NCBI GenBank assembly: GCA_903932865.1
Contig: CAIZHQ010000014.1
Location: 1 to 64,000, forward strand
DNA: 64,000 nucleotides
DNA from: an uncultured Burkholderiales bacterium
GTDB taxonomy: Bacteria; Pseudomonadota; Gammaproteobacteria; Burkholderiales; Burkholderiaceae_C
Direction of reading: 5' to 3'
Below the pieces are notes generated by a model. The model was not told where the DNA came from, made no database searches, and saw nothing but the letters and a program-made list of their open reading frames with translations. Positions 35,680 through 44,793 of the stretch are shown here, one piece after another. A program made the translations under genes and the position numbers. Numbering within the stretch: position 1 is the stretch's first letter; each line of letters begins with the position of its first letter.

Positions 35680-35853
35680 GCTTGGGGGGGGCAGCGATAG
35701 AATCGGCGCTCGATCGCGGGGATGTCCAGCGTTTGGGCGGAAAGCTCGAGGTTCAACAGGGGCATGGCTTGGGCAGGCGGTGTCAACCGGGGTCGAAGTG
35801 TGTTTTTTCGTCGCGCCACCGGGGCTCGACGGGTTCTTTGGGGTTCAGCCTTC

Positions 35854-38175
35854 ATGTCTTCAGTACTTTCTTCTGCATCTTGGCGTTCGGTCGTGCCGGA
35901 CGAGTGGCAAGCAGAAGTGCAATCGAGGCTGCAACCCGATGAAAACGCGACAGCCTGGGTTTTGGTTGACCTGAACGCGGTGCTGAAGTTCCACAAAATC
36001 GCCTTGATTTTGACCGATCGGCGTATCCTCACGGCCCACTTGAGTGAAAAAAATTGGCAAAGCTGGTCCTTGGCCGAAGGACAGCGATTGCGCCTGACGG
36101 ACCACGCCGGAGTCGGGCAGTTGGAGTTGAGTGATGCGCAAGGCCGCCTGGCTGTCTGGCGCTTCACCCTGGGCCTGCAAGACGCCGTGTTTCGCTGGAT
36201 GGCGCAGTTTGAGGCGCAGCAAAGCCACCGCGCCCAAAGCCCGGACGGTGTGCCCGCCGACCTCCAAGGCAGGCCTTTGCAGTCGTCCCATGTGTCGGTG
36301 TGTCCGGTGTGTCAGGCCAGCTTGTCCGAGGAAGATGACGAGTGCCCTGTCTGCAGCCGCGAAGACCTGAACCCGCCGTCGACCTGGACCCTGCTCAAGC
36401 TTTGGCGCTTTGCCCAGCCTTACAAACGCTCTTTGCTGATTGGCTTTTTGCTGACCCTGGCCTCGACCGCCGCCACCTTGGTGCCGCCCTACCTGACCAT
36501 GCCCTTGATGGACGAGGTGCTGATTCCTTACCAAAATGGAGCCAACATCGACCCGGGCCTGGTGTCTCTGTACTTGCTGGGTTTGCTCGCTTCGGGTTTG
36601 CTGGCCTGGGGCTTGGGTTGGGCCAAAACTTACATCCTCGCGCTGGTGTCCGAGCGCATTGGCTCGGATTTGCGTACCACCACCTATGAGCATTTGCTCA
36701 AGCTCTCGCTGGAGTATTTCGGCGGCCGGCGCACCGGTGATTTGATCGCGCGCATTGGCAGCGAAACCGACCGCATCAACGTGTTCCTCTCCCTGCACCT
36801 GCTGGACTTTGCCACCGATGTGCTGATGATTTTGATGACGGCCGTCATCTTGTTTTACATCAACCCCACATTGGCGCTGGTGACCTTGTTGCCGCTGCCC
36901 TTCATTGGTTGGTTGATCCATGTGGTGCGCGAAAGACTGCGCACTGGCTTTGAAAAAATCGACCGCGTTTGGGCCGAGGTGACCAATGTGCTGACCGACA
37001 CCATCCCAGGCATCCGGGTGGTGAAAGCCTTTGCGCAGGAAGACCGAGAGGCCCAGCGCTTCAAGGACGCCAACGCGCACAACCTGCAGGTCAACGATCG
37101 GCTCAACCGCGTCTGGTCGCTGTTCTCGCCCACAGTGACGTTGATGACCGAAATCGGCTTGCTGGTGGTCTGGGGCTTTGGCATCTGGCTGGTGTCGGAC
37201 GACCAGATCACCGTCGGTGTGCTGACCGCGTTTTTGGCCTACATCGGGCGCTTTTACAGCCGCCTCGATGCCATGAGCCGCATCGTCTCGAACACCCAAA
37301 AAGCTGCAGCGGGGGCCAAGCGGATTTTTGACATTCTGGACCATGTCTCCAGCGTGCCCGAGCCGCTCCATCCCGTGGCTTTGCCGGCCCATGTCCAAGG
37401 CCACATCACGCTGCGTGATGCGGGCTTTCGCTATGGCAACCGGGCCGTGATCCGTCAGCTCAACCTCGACATCCAGCCCGGCCAGATGATCGGTCTGGTG
37501 GGCCACAGTGGCTCGGGCAAAAGCACGCTGGTCAATTTGATCTGCCGCTTTTATGACCTGAGCGATGGGGCCATCGAACTGGATGGCACCGACATCCGCC
37601 AGCTCAAGGTGGCCGATTACCGTCGTCAAATTGGTTTGGTGCTGCAAGAGCCGTTTTTGTTCTTCGGCACCATCGCCGACAACATCGCTTACGGCAAACC
37701 AGACGCCACACGTGAAGAGATCGTGGCTGCAGCCCGTGCCGCGCATGCCCACGAGTTCATTTTGCGCATGCCCCAGGGCTACGATTCGCTGGTCGGCGAG
37801 CGCGGGCAGGGCCTGTCGGGAGGGGAGCGTCAACGCATTTCAATTGCTCGGGCATTGCTCATCAACCCGCGCATTTTGATTCTGGACGAAGCGACCTCGG
37901 CGGTGGACACCGAGACCGAAAAAGAGATTCAAAAAGCGCTGGACAATCTGGTGCGTGGGCGCACGACGATTGCCATCGCGCACCGTTTGTCCACTTTGCG
38001 CAAGGCCGACCGTTTGGTGGTCATGGACAAAGGGGTGGTGGTTGAAGAGGGCACACATGACGCGCTCATGGAGGTCCAAGGTGCTTACTGGCGCCTGTAC
38101 GAAGCGCAGCAGCGCCAGGCCGAAGCGGTGGCGGTGCTGGGCGGCAGCGACGAGGACAAGAAGGTGAGCGCATGA
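35854..38175 (+). CDS. Cyanophycin metabolism-associated ABC transporter
   Basis: This 773-residue half transporter has an unusual N-terminal region (about residues 1-180) ending in a zinc-ribbon-like CPVC-x13-CPVC pair (about 150-172), then a six-helix membrane domain starting WTLLKLWRFAQPYKRSLLIG. The ATPase has Walker A GHSGSGKST (about 553), signature LSGGERQRISIARALL (about 654) and Walker B ILILDEATSAVD. This combination next to cphA with a DUF1854 gene is a recurrent association. The transported substrate is unknown; peptide or arginine/aspartate-derived products are possible. Its stop overlaps the DUF1854 start (ATGA). Confidence 0.9.
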   Translation: MSSVLSSASWRSVVPDEWQAEVQSRLQPDENATAWVLVDLNAVLKFHKIALILTDRRILTAHLSEKNWQSWSLAEGQRLRLTDHAGVGQLELSDAQGRLAVWRFTLGLQDAVFRWMAQFEAQQSHRAQSPDGVPADLQGRPLQSSHVSVCPVCQASLSEEDDECPVCSREDLNPPSTWTLLKLWRFAQPYKRSLLIGFLLTLASTAATLVPPYLTMPLMDEVLIPYQNGANIDPGLVSLYLLGLLASGLLAWGLGWAKTYILALVSERIGSDLRTTTYEHLLKLSLEYFGGRRTGDLIARIGSETDRINVFLSLHLLDFATDVLMILMTAVILFYINPTLALVTLLPLPFIGWLIHVVRERLRTGFEKIDRVWAEVTNVLTDTIPGIRVVKAFAQEDREAQRFKDANAHNLQVNDRLNRVWSLFSPTVTLMTEIGLLVVWGFGIWLVSDDQITVGVLTAFLAYIGRFYSRLDAMSRIVSNTQKAAAGAKRIFDILDHVSSVPEPLHPVALPAHVQGHITLRDAGFRYGNRAVIRQLNLDIQPGQMIGLVGHSGSGKSTLVNLICRFYDLSDGAIELDGTDIRQLKVADYRRQIGLVLQEPFLFFGTIADNIAYGKPDATREEIVAAARAAHAHEFILRMPQGYDSLVGERGQGLSGGERQRISIARALLINPRILILDEATSAVDTETEKEIQKALDNLVRGRTTIAIAHRLSTLRKADRLVVMDKGVVVEEGTHDALMEVQGAYWRLYEAQQRQAEAVAVLGGSDEDKKVSA

Positions 38176-38636
38176 ACCCGTTTGATTTGCAACGTGATGC
38201 TTTTGGCCGTTGGGTGCTGGTCTTGGCCGATGGCACGCGGCACAGCCCCGTGACGGCGCTGCGCGCCTACCCTGTCTCGGCCCCGGACCAAGGTGTGGCC
38301 TTGATGGACGCCGATGGCCATGAGCTGCAGTGGGTACCCAACTTGTTGGCGTTGACACCTGCCTTGCAGGCGACGTTGCGAGAGGCCGTGGACGAGCGTG
38401 AATTTTTGCCACAAATCCTGCGTCTGGACACCGTGAGCAGCCTGCTCACGCCCAGCACCTGGACGGTGCAGACCGACCGGGGCACCACGCAATTCATGCT
38501 CAAAGGCGAGGAAGACATCCGCCGCCTGACCGGCACCGTGCTGCTGATCAACGACGCCAATGGCGTGCAGTACATGATTCGCGATCTGGCGGCCATGGAC
38601 AAACATTCGCGCAAACTGCTGGACCGTTTTCTCTGA
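38172..38636 (+). CDS. DUF1854 family protein, cyanophycin-associated
   Basis: This 154-residue soluble protein contains RDAFGRWVLVLADGTRHSPV, WVPNLLALTPALQATLREAV, EFLPQILRLDTVSS, WTVQTDRGTTQFMLKGEEDI and a C-terminal INDANGVQYMIRDL, matching DUF1854. It has no signal peptide or membrane segment. It is coupled to the ABC exporter by a 4-base overlap and probably acts with it. No biochemical function is established to my knowledge. Confidence 0.88.
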   Translation: MNPFDLQRDAFGRWVLVLADGTRHSPVTALRAYPVSAPDQGVALMDADGHELQWVPNLLALTPALQATLREAVDEREFLPQILRLDTVSSLLTPSTWTVQTDRGTTQFMLKGEEDIRRLTGTVLLINDANGVQYMIRDLAAMDKHSRKLLDRFL

Positions 38637-38642
38637 GCCATC

Positions 38643-40007
38643 TCAAAGGGGCCAGACCGAGCCCTGCTCGGGCACCAGTGCGCGCCATTTGATCTCATGC
38701 TCGATGCGCTGGCGCAGCATGTCGGACGCCTCGCGCTCACCGTGCACCACATACACCTGCCCGGGTGCGCTGGGCATTTTGTGCAGCCAACTCAGCAGTT
38801 GGTTGGCGTCGGCATGGGCTGAGGCCGACTCGATTTGTGCCACTTCGGCCCTGACCGCCACATCTTGTGCATGGATGCGAATGGTGCTGCGCCCACTGGC
38901 CAAGGCCGCCCCGCGTGTGCCTGGAGCCTGATAACCCGTCAGGATGATCATGTTGCGGTGGTCCCCCGCGTATTGCGCCAAATGGTGCAAGACGCGTCCT
39001 CCTGTGGCCATGCCGCTGGCTGCCAAAATCACCATGGGGCCGTGCCGGTGCAAAAGTGATTTGGACTGTTCCGGTGTTTCCAACATGGTGGCCACATGGT
39101 CCATGTTGCGCACTTCTTGGACATTCAGGCGGTGCTCGCCAGGGTGGCGCTCAAACAAGGCCGTGGTGTGGATCGCCATCGGACTGTCCAGAAAAATCGG
39201 CAAACCTTTGGGTATTTCGCCTGCGGCCTTGAGCTGCGCAATGGTGTGCAGCACAGCTTGGGCCCGTCCCACAGCAAAGACCGGCACCACCGCCACGCCG
39301 CCGCGTGCGGCCAGCTTTTTCAGGAGCGGCCCGAGTTCCTCGAACAGCTTTTCCTTGGGGTGCTGGCGGTCGCCATAGGTCGATTCGATCAGCACCGTGT
39401 CGGCCTGAGGGGGCGGCTCGGGCGGGTTCATCAGTGGGTCGTCGGGGCGGCCCAGATCGCCAGAAAACAGAATGCGCCGCCCACCCACATCCAGCAGCAA
39501 ACTGGCCGCGCCCAGAATGTGCCCCGCGGGCTGAAAGCGGGCCTTCCAGCCACGGATGGGCTCGAACCACAGGCCCTGGTGCTCGGCGTGCAATTGTTTG
39601 AGGCAGTGGATAGCCTCTTGCTTGGTGTACAGCGGCAGGGCCGGTGCGTGTTTGGAAAAGCCATGGCGGTTGGCAAAAAAAGCGTCTTCTTCCTGGATGT
39701 GCCCGCTGTCGGGCAGCAAAATGCTGGCCAGATCGCAGGTGGCCGAGGTGGCATGCACCCGACCCCGATAACCGTTTTTCACCAGCAAAGGCAAATACCC
39801 GCTGTGGTCCAGGTGCGCGTGGGTCAGCACCACCGCATCGATGTGCGCCGGGTTGGCGGGCAGGGGGCTCCAGTTGCGCAAACGCAGTTGTTTGTACCCC
39901 TGAAACAGCCCGCAATCGACCAGCAGCCGCTTTTGGTGGTGCTCGATCAGGTACTTGGAGCCGGTGACGGTATCGGCTCCGCCGAGGAAGGTGATGGTGG
40001 CGCTCAT
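38643..40007 (-). CDS. Metallo-beta-lactamase/beta-CASP RNA-processing exonuclease family
   Basis: This 454-residue protein has the MBL dinuclear zinc motif VLTHAHLDHSGYLP, then GHILGAASLLLDVGG and LFSGDLGRPDDPL. The beta-CASP insert follows, with ESTYGDRQHPKEK, VVPVFAVGRAQAVLHTI and, near the end, ASGMATGGRVLHHL and VHGERE. The fold is that of CPSF-73-like RNA nucleases and YkfC/TTHA0252 relatives. ATG 40007 lies 9 codons before the first conserved GGADTVTGS. It converges with the DUF1854 gene with only 6 bp between stops. Confidence 0.92.
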   Translation of the reverse strand: MSATITFLGGADTVTGSKYLIEHHQKRLLVDCGLFQGYKQLRLRNWSPLPANPAHIDAVVLTHAHLDHSGYLPLLVKNGYRGRVHATSATCDLASILLPDSGHIQEEDAFFANRHGFSKHAPALPLYTKQEAIHCLKQLHAEHQGLWFEPIRGWKARFQPAGHILGAASLLLDVGGRRILFSGDLGRPDDPLMNPPEPPPQADTVLIESTYGDRQHPKEKLFEELGPLLKKLAARGGVAVVPVFAVGRAQAVLHTIAQLKAAGEIPKGLPIFLDSPMAIHTTALFERHPGEHRLNVQEVRNMDHVATMLETPEQSKSLLHRHGPMVILAASGMATGGRVLHHLAQYAGDHRNMIILTGYQAPGTRGAALASGRSTIRIHAQDVAVRAEVAQIESASAHADANQLLSWLHKMPSAPGQVYVVHGEREASDMLRQRIEHEIKWRALVPEQGSVWPL

Positions 40008-40086
40008 GCGCCCATGTTCACGCGAATGAAGGGCGGTCTGTTTGACTTGGGTCAACTAAGAAGTCGGCCAGAGAGTCCAGCCCCAA

Positions 40087-40231
40087 GTGCGTGAGGGGCT
40101 GCGGCGGGTTCCTCATGGCGGGTACGCAAAATCGTCACCCACCGCAGCCCCTCACGCACCTTCTCTGGGGCTGCGAAGGGTTCCTCATGGCTGATACTAA
40201 AAACCGTCACCCGCCGCAACCCCTCTCGCAC
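40087..40231. repeat. Two-unit palindromic intergenic repeat downstream of dnaJ
   Basis: Arms 40087-40109 and 40137-40159 are inverted repeats of 23 nt with a single mismatch, enclosing a 27-nt loop. A second, more diverged unit follows at about 40165-40231 with the same layout (GGGTTCCTCATGG in both loops and CCCCTC-type right arms), about 72 bp further on. They fill the gap between the dnaJ stop (40256) and the MBL gene start. This looks like a REP-type element that could stabilise or end the dnaKJ transcript. Confidence 0.8.
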
Positions 40232-40255
40232 TGCCAAGCGAGGGGCAACTCAGAC

Positions 40256-41398
40256 TCAAGCCCCGAAGAAGCCCTTCAACTTATCGGTCCAGGTTTCGCC
40301 GCTGGGCTGGTGTTTGCCGCCGCCTTTGGAGAGCGACTCCTCAAACTCCTTGAGCAGTTTTTTCTGGTGCTCGGTGAGCTTGACCGGGGTCTCCACGGTG
40401 ATGTGGCAATACAGGTCGCCCGGGTAGCTGCCGCGCACACCCTTGATGCCTTTACCCCGCAAGCGGAACTGCTTGCCGGTCTGGGTGCCTTCGGGGATGT
40501 CGATGGCCGCTTTGCCGCCCAGCGTGGGCACCTCAATTTCCCCGCCCAGACCCGCCTTGGTGAAACTGATCGGCACCGCGCAGTGCAGGTCGTCGCCATC
40601 GCGCTCAAAGATCGAATGTTTCTTCAGGCGGATCTCAATGAACAAATCGCCTGGGGGGCCACCATTGGTGCCGGGCTCACCATTGCCCGCACTTCGGATG
40701 CGCATCCCGTCATCGATGCCGGCCGGAATTTTGACTTCCAGGGTTTTTTGTTTCTTGACCTTGCCTTGGCCTTGGCAGGTGACGCAAGGTTCGGGGATGA
40801 TCTTGCCGGTGCCGCGGCAATGCGGGCAGGTTTGCTGCACACTGAAAAAGCCCTGGCGCATTTGCACTTGGCCTTGGCCTTGGCAAGTCGAGCAAGTCTT
40901 GGCGCTGGTGCCGGGTTTGGCCCCGGTGCCGTTGCAGGTGTCGCACTCGTCCCAGCTCGGAATGCGCAGTTGCGAGTCCTTGCCGTTGGCCGCTTCTTCC
41001 AGGGTGATCTCCATCGCATAGCTCAAGTCCCCGCCTCGGAAGACTTGACGACCACCACCACGTCCTCCCCGCGCTTGGCCACCAAAGATGTCGCCGAAGA
41101 TGTCGCCAAAGGCGTCACCAAAACCGCCAAAGCCTTCGGCCCCGCCACGCATGTTCGGGTCGACGCCGGCATGTCCGTGCTGGTCGTAGGCCGCACGTTT
41201 TTGCGCGTCCGACAGCATCTCGTAGGCCTCTTTGCCCTCTTTGAATTTGGCCTCGGCTTCTTTGGCCTTGGCGTCTTCCCCCTGGTTGCGGTCAGGGTGG
41301 TACTTCATCGCCAGCTTGCGATAAGCCTTTTTGATGTCTTCGTCCGAGGCGTTTTTGGCAACGCCCAGCACTTCGTAAAAATCTCTTTTTGTCGCCAT
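40256..41398 (-). CDS. dnaJ: Chaperone DnaJ (Hsp40)
   Basis: This 380-residue co-chaperone has a J-domain with KYHPDRN (HPD at about residues 33-35), a Gly/Phe-rich linker (about 75-110) and four zinc-binding CxxCxGxG repeats: [24 protein letters not shown] and [10 protein letters not shown]-terminal substrate-binding domain follows with [20 protein letters not shown]. It stimulates DnaK ATPase activity and delivers unfolded proteins. It lies 102 bp downstream of dnaK; a small hairpin (CTGCGG/CCGCAG, about 41466-41482) sits in that gap. Confidence 0.98.
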   Translation of the reverse strand: MATKRDFYEVLGVAKNASDEDIKKAYRKLAMKYHPDRNQGEDAKAKEAEAKFKEGKEAYEMLSDAQKRAAYDQHGHAGVDPNMRGGAEGFGGFGDAFGDIFGDIFGGQARGGRGGGRQVFRGGDLSYAMEITLEEAANGKDSQLRIPSWDECDTCNGTGAKPGTSAKTCSTCQGQGQVQMRQGFFSVQQTCPHCRGTGKIIPEPCVTCQGQGKVKKQKTLEVKIPAGIDDGMRIRSAGNGEPGTNGGPPGDLFIEIRLKKHSIFERDGDDLHCAVPISFTKAGLGGEIEVPTLGGKAAIDIPEGTQTGKQFRLRGKGIKGVRGSYPGDLYCHITVETPVKLTEHQKKLLKEFEESLSKGGGKHQPSGETWTDKLKGFFGA

Positions 41399-41500
41399 GG
41401 GGCAAATCCAACCGTTAGAACAAGAACGCCGCGAAGGCGATTCAGGCGTCTGAATCAGCTTGCGCGGCGGGGCTGCGGACAGGCCGCAGAGGGCGGGGCT

Positions 41501-43429
41501 TTAGCCCTTTTTGACTTCCTTGACTTCCGCGTCCACCACATTGTCGTCTTGAGGCTTGGCATCGGGCGCACCGGCAGCACCAGCACCCGCAGCAGCTTGC
41601 TGCGCTTGCATCTCGGCGTAGACCTTTTCGCCCAGCTTCTGGCTGGCCGTCATCAGGGCTTCGGTTTTGGTTTCGATGGCGTCTTTGTCCTCGCCCTTCA
41701 AAACATCTTCCAGGGTCTTGGTGGCGGCTTCGATGGCTTCTTTTTCGGAAGCTTCGATTTTATCGCCATGCTCGGTCAGGCTTTTCTTCACGCTGTGCAC
41801 AGCAGCTTCCCCCGCGTTACGGGCTTGCACGAGTTCGAGCTTTTTCTTGTCTTCCACCGCGTTCAGCTCGGCGTCTTTCACCATTTGCTGGATTTCAGCT
41901 TCAGACAAACCAGAGTTGGCCTTGATGGTGATTTTGTTTTCTTTGCCGGTGCCTTTGTCTTTGGCGCCCACATGCAAGATGCCGTTCGCGTCGATGTCAA
42001 AAGACACTTCGATCTGGGGCGTGCCGCGCGATGCGGGTGGAATGCCCTCGAGGTTGAACTCACCCAAGGCCTTGTTGCCGCTGGCGATTTCACGCTCACC
42101 CTGAAACACCTTGATCGTCACGGCCGGCTGGTTGTCTTCTGCGGTCGAGAAGGTCTGTGCAAACTTGGTCGGGATGGTGGTGTTCTTGGTGATCATTTTG
42201 GTCATCACACCGCCCATGGTCTCGATGCCCAGCGACAAAGGTGTCACGTCGAGCAGCAGCACATCGGTGCGGTCACCCGACAAGACCTGGCCTTGGATCG
42301 CAGCGCCCACGGCCACGGCTTCGTCGGGGTTCACGTCCTTGCGGGGCTCTTTGCCGAAGAACTCTTTGACCTTCTCTTGCACCTTGGGCATGCGCGACAT
42401 GCCGCCGACCAAGATGATGTCGTCGATCTCACCCACCGACACGCCAGCATCTTTGATGGCGGTGCGGCAAGGGGCGATGGTGCGCTCGATCAGCTCCTCC
42501 ACCAGTTGCTCCAGCTTGGCGCGTGTCAGTTTGATGTTCAGGTGCTTTGGGCCGGTGGCGTCGGCTGTGATGTACGGCAGGTTCACGTCGGTGGCCGACG
42601 AACTGGACAGCTCGATCTTGGCCTTTTCAGCGGCTTCTTTCAAGCGCTGCAGGGCCAACACGTCTTTGGCCAAATCCACGCCGGACTCTTTCTTGAATTC
42701 GGTGATGATGTGGTCGATGATGCGCTGGTCAAAGTCTTCGCCGCCCAAGAAGGTGTCACCGTTGGTTGACAACACTTCGAACTGCTTTTCGCCGTCCACG
42801 TCGGCGATTTCGATGATGGACACGTCAAATGTGCCGCCGCCCAAGTCATACACGGCGATCTTGCGGTCCCCTTTTTCTTGCTTGTCCAGGCCAAAGGCCA
42901 AGGCTGCAGCGGTGGGCTCGTTGATGATCCGCTTGACGTCCAAACCGGCAATGCGGCCAGCGTCTTTGGTGGCTTGACGCTGGGCGTCGTTGAAGTAAGC
43001 GGGCACCGTGATGACGGCCTCGGTCACTTCTTCGCCGAGGTAGTCTTCGGCGGTCTTCTTCATCTTGCGCAGGATTTCAGCGCTGATTTGTGGCGGGGCC
43101 AACTTGTTGCCGCGCACTTCCACCCAAGCGTCGCCGTTGTCGGCTTTGGCAATGGTGTAAGGCATCAGGTCGATGTCTTTTTGGACTTCTTTTTCGGCGA
43201 ACTTGCGGCCGATCAGGCGCTTGACCGCGTACAGCGTGTTGCGCGGGTTGGTGACCGCTTGGCGCTTGGCGGACGCACCGACCAAAATTTCGCCGTCTTC
43301 TTGGTAAGCAATGATGGACGGGGTGGTGCGAGCGCCTTCGGCGTTCTCGATCACTTTGGTCGTGTTGCCTTCCATGATGGCCACGCACGAATTGGTGGTG
43401 CCCAAGTCAATACCGATGATTCTTCCCAT
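41501..43429 (-). CDS. dnaK: Chaperone DnaK (Hsp70)
   Basis: This 642-residue Hsp70 starts [20 protein letters not shown] and includes GIDVKRI-type [44 protein letters not shown] and the substrate-domain start [22 protein letters not shown]-terminal Ala/Gly/Gln-rich tail ends in [13 protein letters not shown] 43429 has a GGAG ribosome site. It is the middle gene of grpE-dnaK-dnaJ and would be under the sigma-32 promoter upstream of grpE, possibly with an additional promoter in the 191-bp grpE-dnaK gap. Confidence 0.99.
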   Translation of the reverse strand: MGRIIGIDLGTTNSCVAIMEGNTTKVIENAEGARTTPSIIAYQEDGEILVGASAKRQAVTNPRNTLYAVKRLIGRKFAEKEVQKDIDLMPYTIAKADNGDAWVEVRGNKLAPPQISAEILRKMKKTAEDYLGEEVTEAVITVPAYFNDAQRQATKDAGRIAGLDVKRIINEPTAAALAFGLDKQEKGDRKIAVYDLGGGTFDVSIIEIADVDGEKQFEVLSTNGDTFLGGEDFDQRIIDHIITEFKKESGVDLAKDVLALQRLKEAAEKAKIELSSSSATDVNLPYITADATGPKHLNIKLTRAKLEQLVEELIERTIAPCRTAIKDAGVSVGEIDDIILVGGMSRMPKVQEKVKEFFGKEPRKDVNPDEAVAVGAAIQGQVLSGDRTDVLLLDVTPLSLGIETMGGVMTKMITKNTTIPTKFAQTFSTAEDNQPAVTIKVFQGEREIASGNKALGEFNLEGIPPASRGTPQIEVSFDIDANGILHVGAKDKGTGKENKITIKANSGLSEAEIQQMVKDAELNAVEDKKKLELVQARNAGEAAVHSVKKSLTEHGDKIEASEKEAIEAATKTLEDVLKGEDKDAIETKTEALMTASQKLGEKVYAEMQAQQAAAGAGAAGAPDAKPQDDNVVDAEVKEVKKG

Positions 43430-43528
43430 TTTGATGCTCCGAAATTGAGTGAAAGTGTTGATGCTTGGCACTTGGGGCGGGGTTCTTTACTTTTCAAGTC
43501 CCCACACGCCAAAAAAGGTTTTATTGCT

Positions 43529-43598
43529 TGTCATGCTGGTCTAAATCCGGCACCCATCTTCTGGAAGTCATGGACCCCGGTTCAAGTCCGGGGTGACA
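43529..43598. repeat. Double-hairpin REP-like repeat between grpE and dnaK
   Basis: A 70-bp element begins TGTCATGC and ends GGGGTGACA, giving complementary ends. Inside are two hairpins: GCTGG with CCGGC at about 43534-43551, and CCCCGG-TTCAAGT-CCGGGG at about 43574-43593. This layout is typical of short palindromic interspersed repeats in Proteobacteria. The second hairpin mimics a tRNA T-arm, but there is no D-arm or anticodon arm. Confidence 0.7.
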
Positions 43599-43620
43599 CT
43601 GTGCGTTGAAACGCTTGGGT

Positions 43621-44169
43621 TTATTTGGGCGCAGTGACCGTGACCAAGGCCGGACGCAGCACGCGGTCGGCGATCAAGTAACCCTTTTGCAGCACGCTGA
43701 CCACGGTGTTGGGCTCCTGCTCGGCAGGCGCCACGCTGATGGCTTGGTGGTGGTGCGGATCGAATTTGGTGCCTGCAGGGGGAGCGATTTCGACGACTTT
43801 GTTGCGTTCCAGCGCACTTTTGAGCTGACGCAGCGTGGCTTGTGACCCTTCGCGAATTTGCTCCAGCGTGGCGTTGGGAAGGGCCAAACCGGCTTCCAGG
43901 CTGTCGAGAACAGGCAGCAGGCTGTCGGCGAAACCCTCCACGGCAAATTTGCGGGCCTTCGCGATTTCGTCGTCGGCGCGGCGGCGGGCATTTTGCACAT
44001 CGGCCTGGGCGCGCAGGTATTGGTCGGCCAGATCGGCGTTTTGGGCCTTGAGGTTGGCCAGTTCGGCCTGGGCATCGGCCAGCGGGTCGGTGGAAGTCAG
44101 GGCAGCGGCTGCAGCCAATTCTTCGTCACTGAGGGGCTTAGGGTCTTGGTTTTGTGTGGCTTCTGACAT
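43621..44169 (-). CDS. grpE: Nucleotide exchange factor GrpE
   Basis: This 182-residue protein has an N-terminal acidic region and long coiled coil ([20 protein letters not shown]), then [32 protein letters not shown] and the C-terminal beta domain with [20 protein letters not shown] and [16 protein letters not shown]. It releases ADP from DnaK. ATG 44169 marks the conserved N-terminus; a longer upstream frame crosses the heat-shock promoter and is rejected. Confidence 0.97.
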   Translation of the reverse strand: MSEATQNQDPKPLSDEELAAAAALTSTDPLADAQAELANLKAQNADLADQYLRAQADVQNARRRADDEIAKARKFAVEGFADSLLPVLDSLEAGLALPNATLEQIREGSQATLRQLKSALERNKVVEIAPPAGTKFDPHHHQAISVAPAEQEPNTVVSVLQKGYLIADRVLRPALVTVTAPK

Positions 44170-44202
44170 GAGCAATGTCCGCAAAAAATAGGTACCCCTT
44201 GC

Positions 44203-44232
44203 AAATAGGGGCGTTGTTTGAGGCTTCAAGGG
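44203..44232 (-). promoter_or_regulatory. Sigma-32 (RpoH) heat-shock promoter for grpE-dnaK-dnaJ
   Basis: On the minus strand CCCTTGAAG (44232-44224) is followed after 13 bp from the CTTGAA core by CCCCTATTT (44211-44203). This matches the RpoH consensus CTTGAA, 11-15 bp, CCCCATNT with one mismatch. It lies 34 bp upstream of the grpE ATG, exactly where a heat-shock promoter is expected. Confidence 0.85.
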
Positions 44233-44275
44233 GGCTATCGGGCTCAATGGCCCCGAAAATGGCGCAAGAATGGCG

Positions 44276-44301
44276 CAAGAAAAACCCGCCCAAAGGCGGG
44301 T
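44276..44301 (-). terminator. Rho-independent terminator after FKBP gene
   Basis: On the minus strand ACCCGCC (44301-44295), loop TTTG and GGCGGGT (44290-44284) precede TTTTCTT. It lies 55 bp after the FKBP stop and upstream of the grpE promoter, insulating the heat-shock operon from read-through. Confidence 0.85.
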
Positions 44302-44356
44302 AGGTCGGAACAACCGGCCCAATGGCGGCTTGGGGTGCAGCCGTTTCGAAGGGTGC

Positions 44357-44707
44357 TCAATCGAGGGCCAGCAACTCCACGTCGAACTTCAAGGTGGCAT
44401 TGGGCGGGATCACGCCGCCAGCGCCGCGTGCGCCATAGCCCAGCTCGGCCGGGATGATCAGGGTGCGCTGCCCGCCGACCTTCATACCGGCCACGCCTTC
44501 GTCCCAGCCCTTGATGACCATGCCTGCACCCAGGCCGAACACAAAGGGGTCCCGGCGGTCGCGGCTGGAATCGAATTTGGCACCTTGTTCACCGTCCTTG
44601 TAGAGCCAGCCGGTGTAGTGCACGGTGACGTCTTGACCTGGGGAGGCGACATCGCCTTCGCCCAAGACGGTGTCTTCGTATTGCAGGCCGGAGGGGGTGG
44701 TGTTCAT
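44357..44707 (-). CDS. FKBP-type peptidyl-prolyl cis-trans isomerase
   Basis: This 116-residue single-domain FKBP has [60 protein letters not shown] and [13 protein letters not shown], which together form the complete active site. No signal peptide is present, so it acts in the cytoplasm as a protein-folding isomerase. It lies upstream of the grpE operon on the same strand but is separated from it by a terminator. Confidence 0.96.
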   Translation of the reverse strand: MNTTPSGLQYEDTVLGEGDVASPGQDVTVHYTGWLYKDGEQGAKFDSSRDRRDPFVFGLGAGMVIKGWDEGVAGMKVGGQRTLIIPAELGYGARGAGGVIPPNATLKFDVELLALD

Positions 44708-44793
44708 GGGTGCATCCTGTCAGAAAATATCCGGTGCCGCGGATGGGTCGCCGGATTGTGGAAAACCCAAAATTATGCCAGCCCCGCCAACCC

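Noticed and set aside
35860..37833. Minus-strand open frame of about 657 codons
   Set aside because: It is antisense to the ABC transporter with clear Walker motifs; it has a Gln/His-rich shadow composition.
40091..42769. Plus-strand open frame of about 892 codons
   Set aside because: It is antisense to dnaJ and dnaK, whose protein families are unmistakable on the minus strand.
43574..43593. Possible tRNA gene (perfect T-arm with TTCAAGT loop)
   Set aside because: No D-arm, anticodon arm or 7-bp acceptor stem can be formed around it; the whole element fits a palindromic interspersed repeat better.
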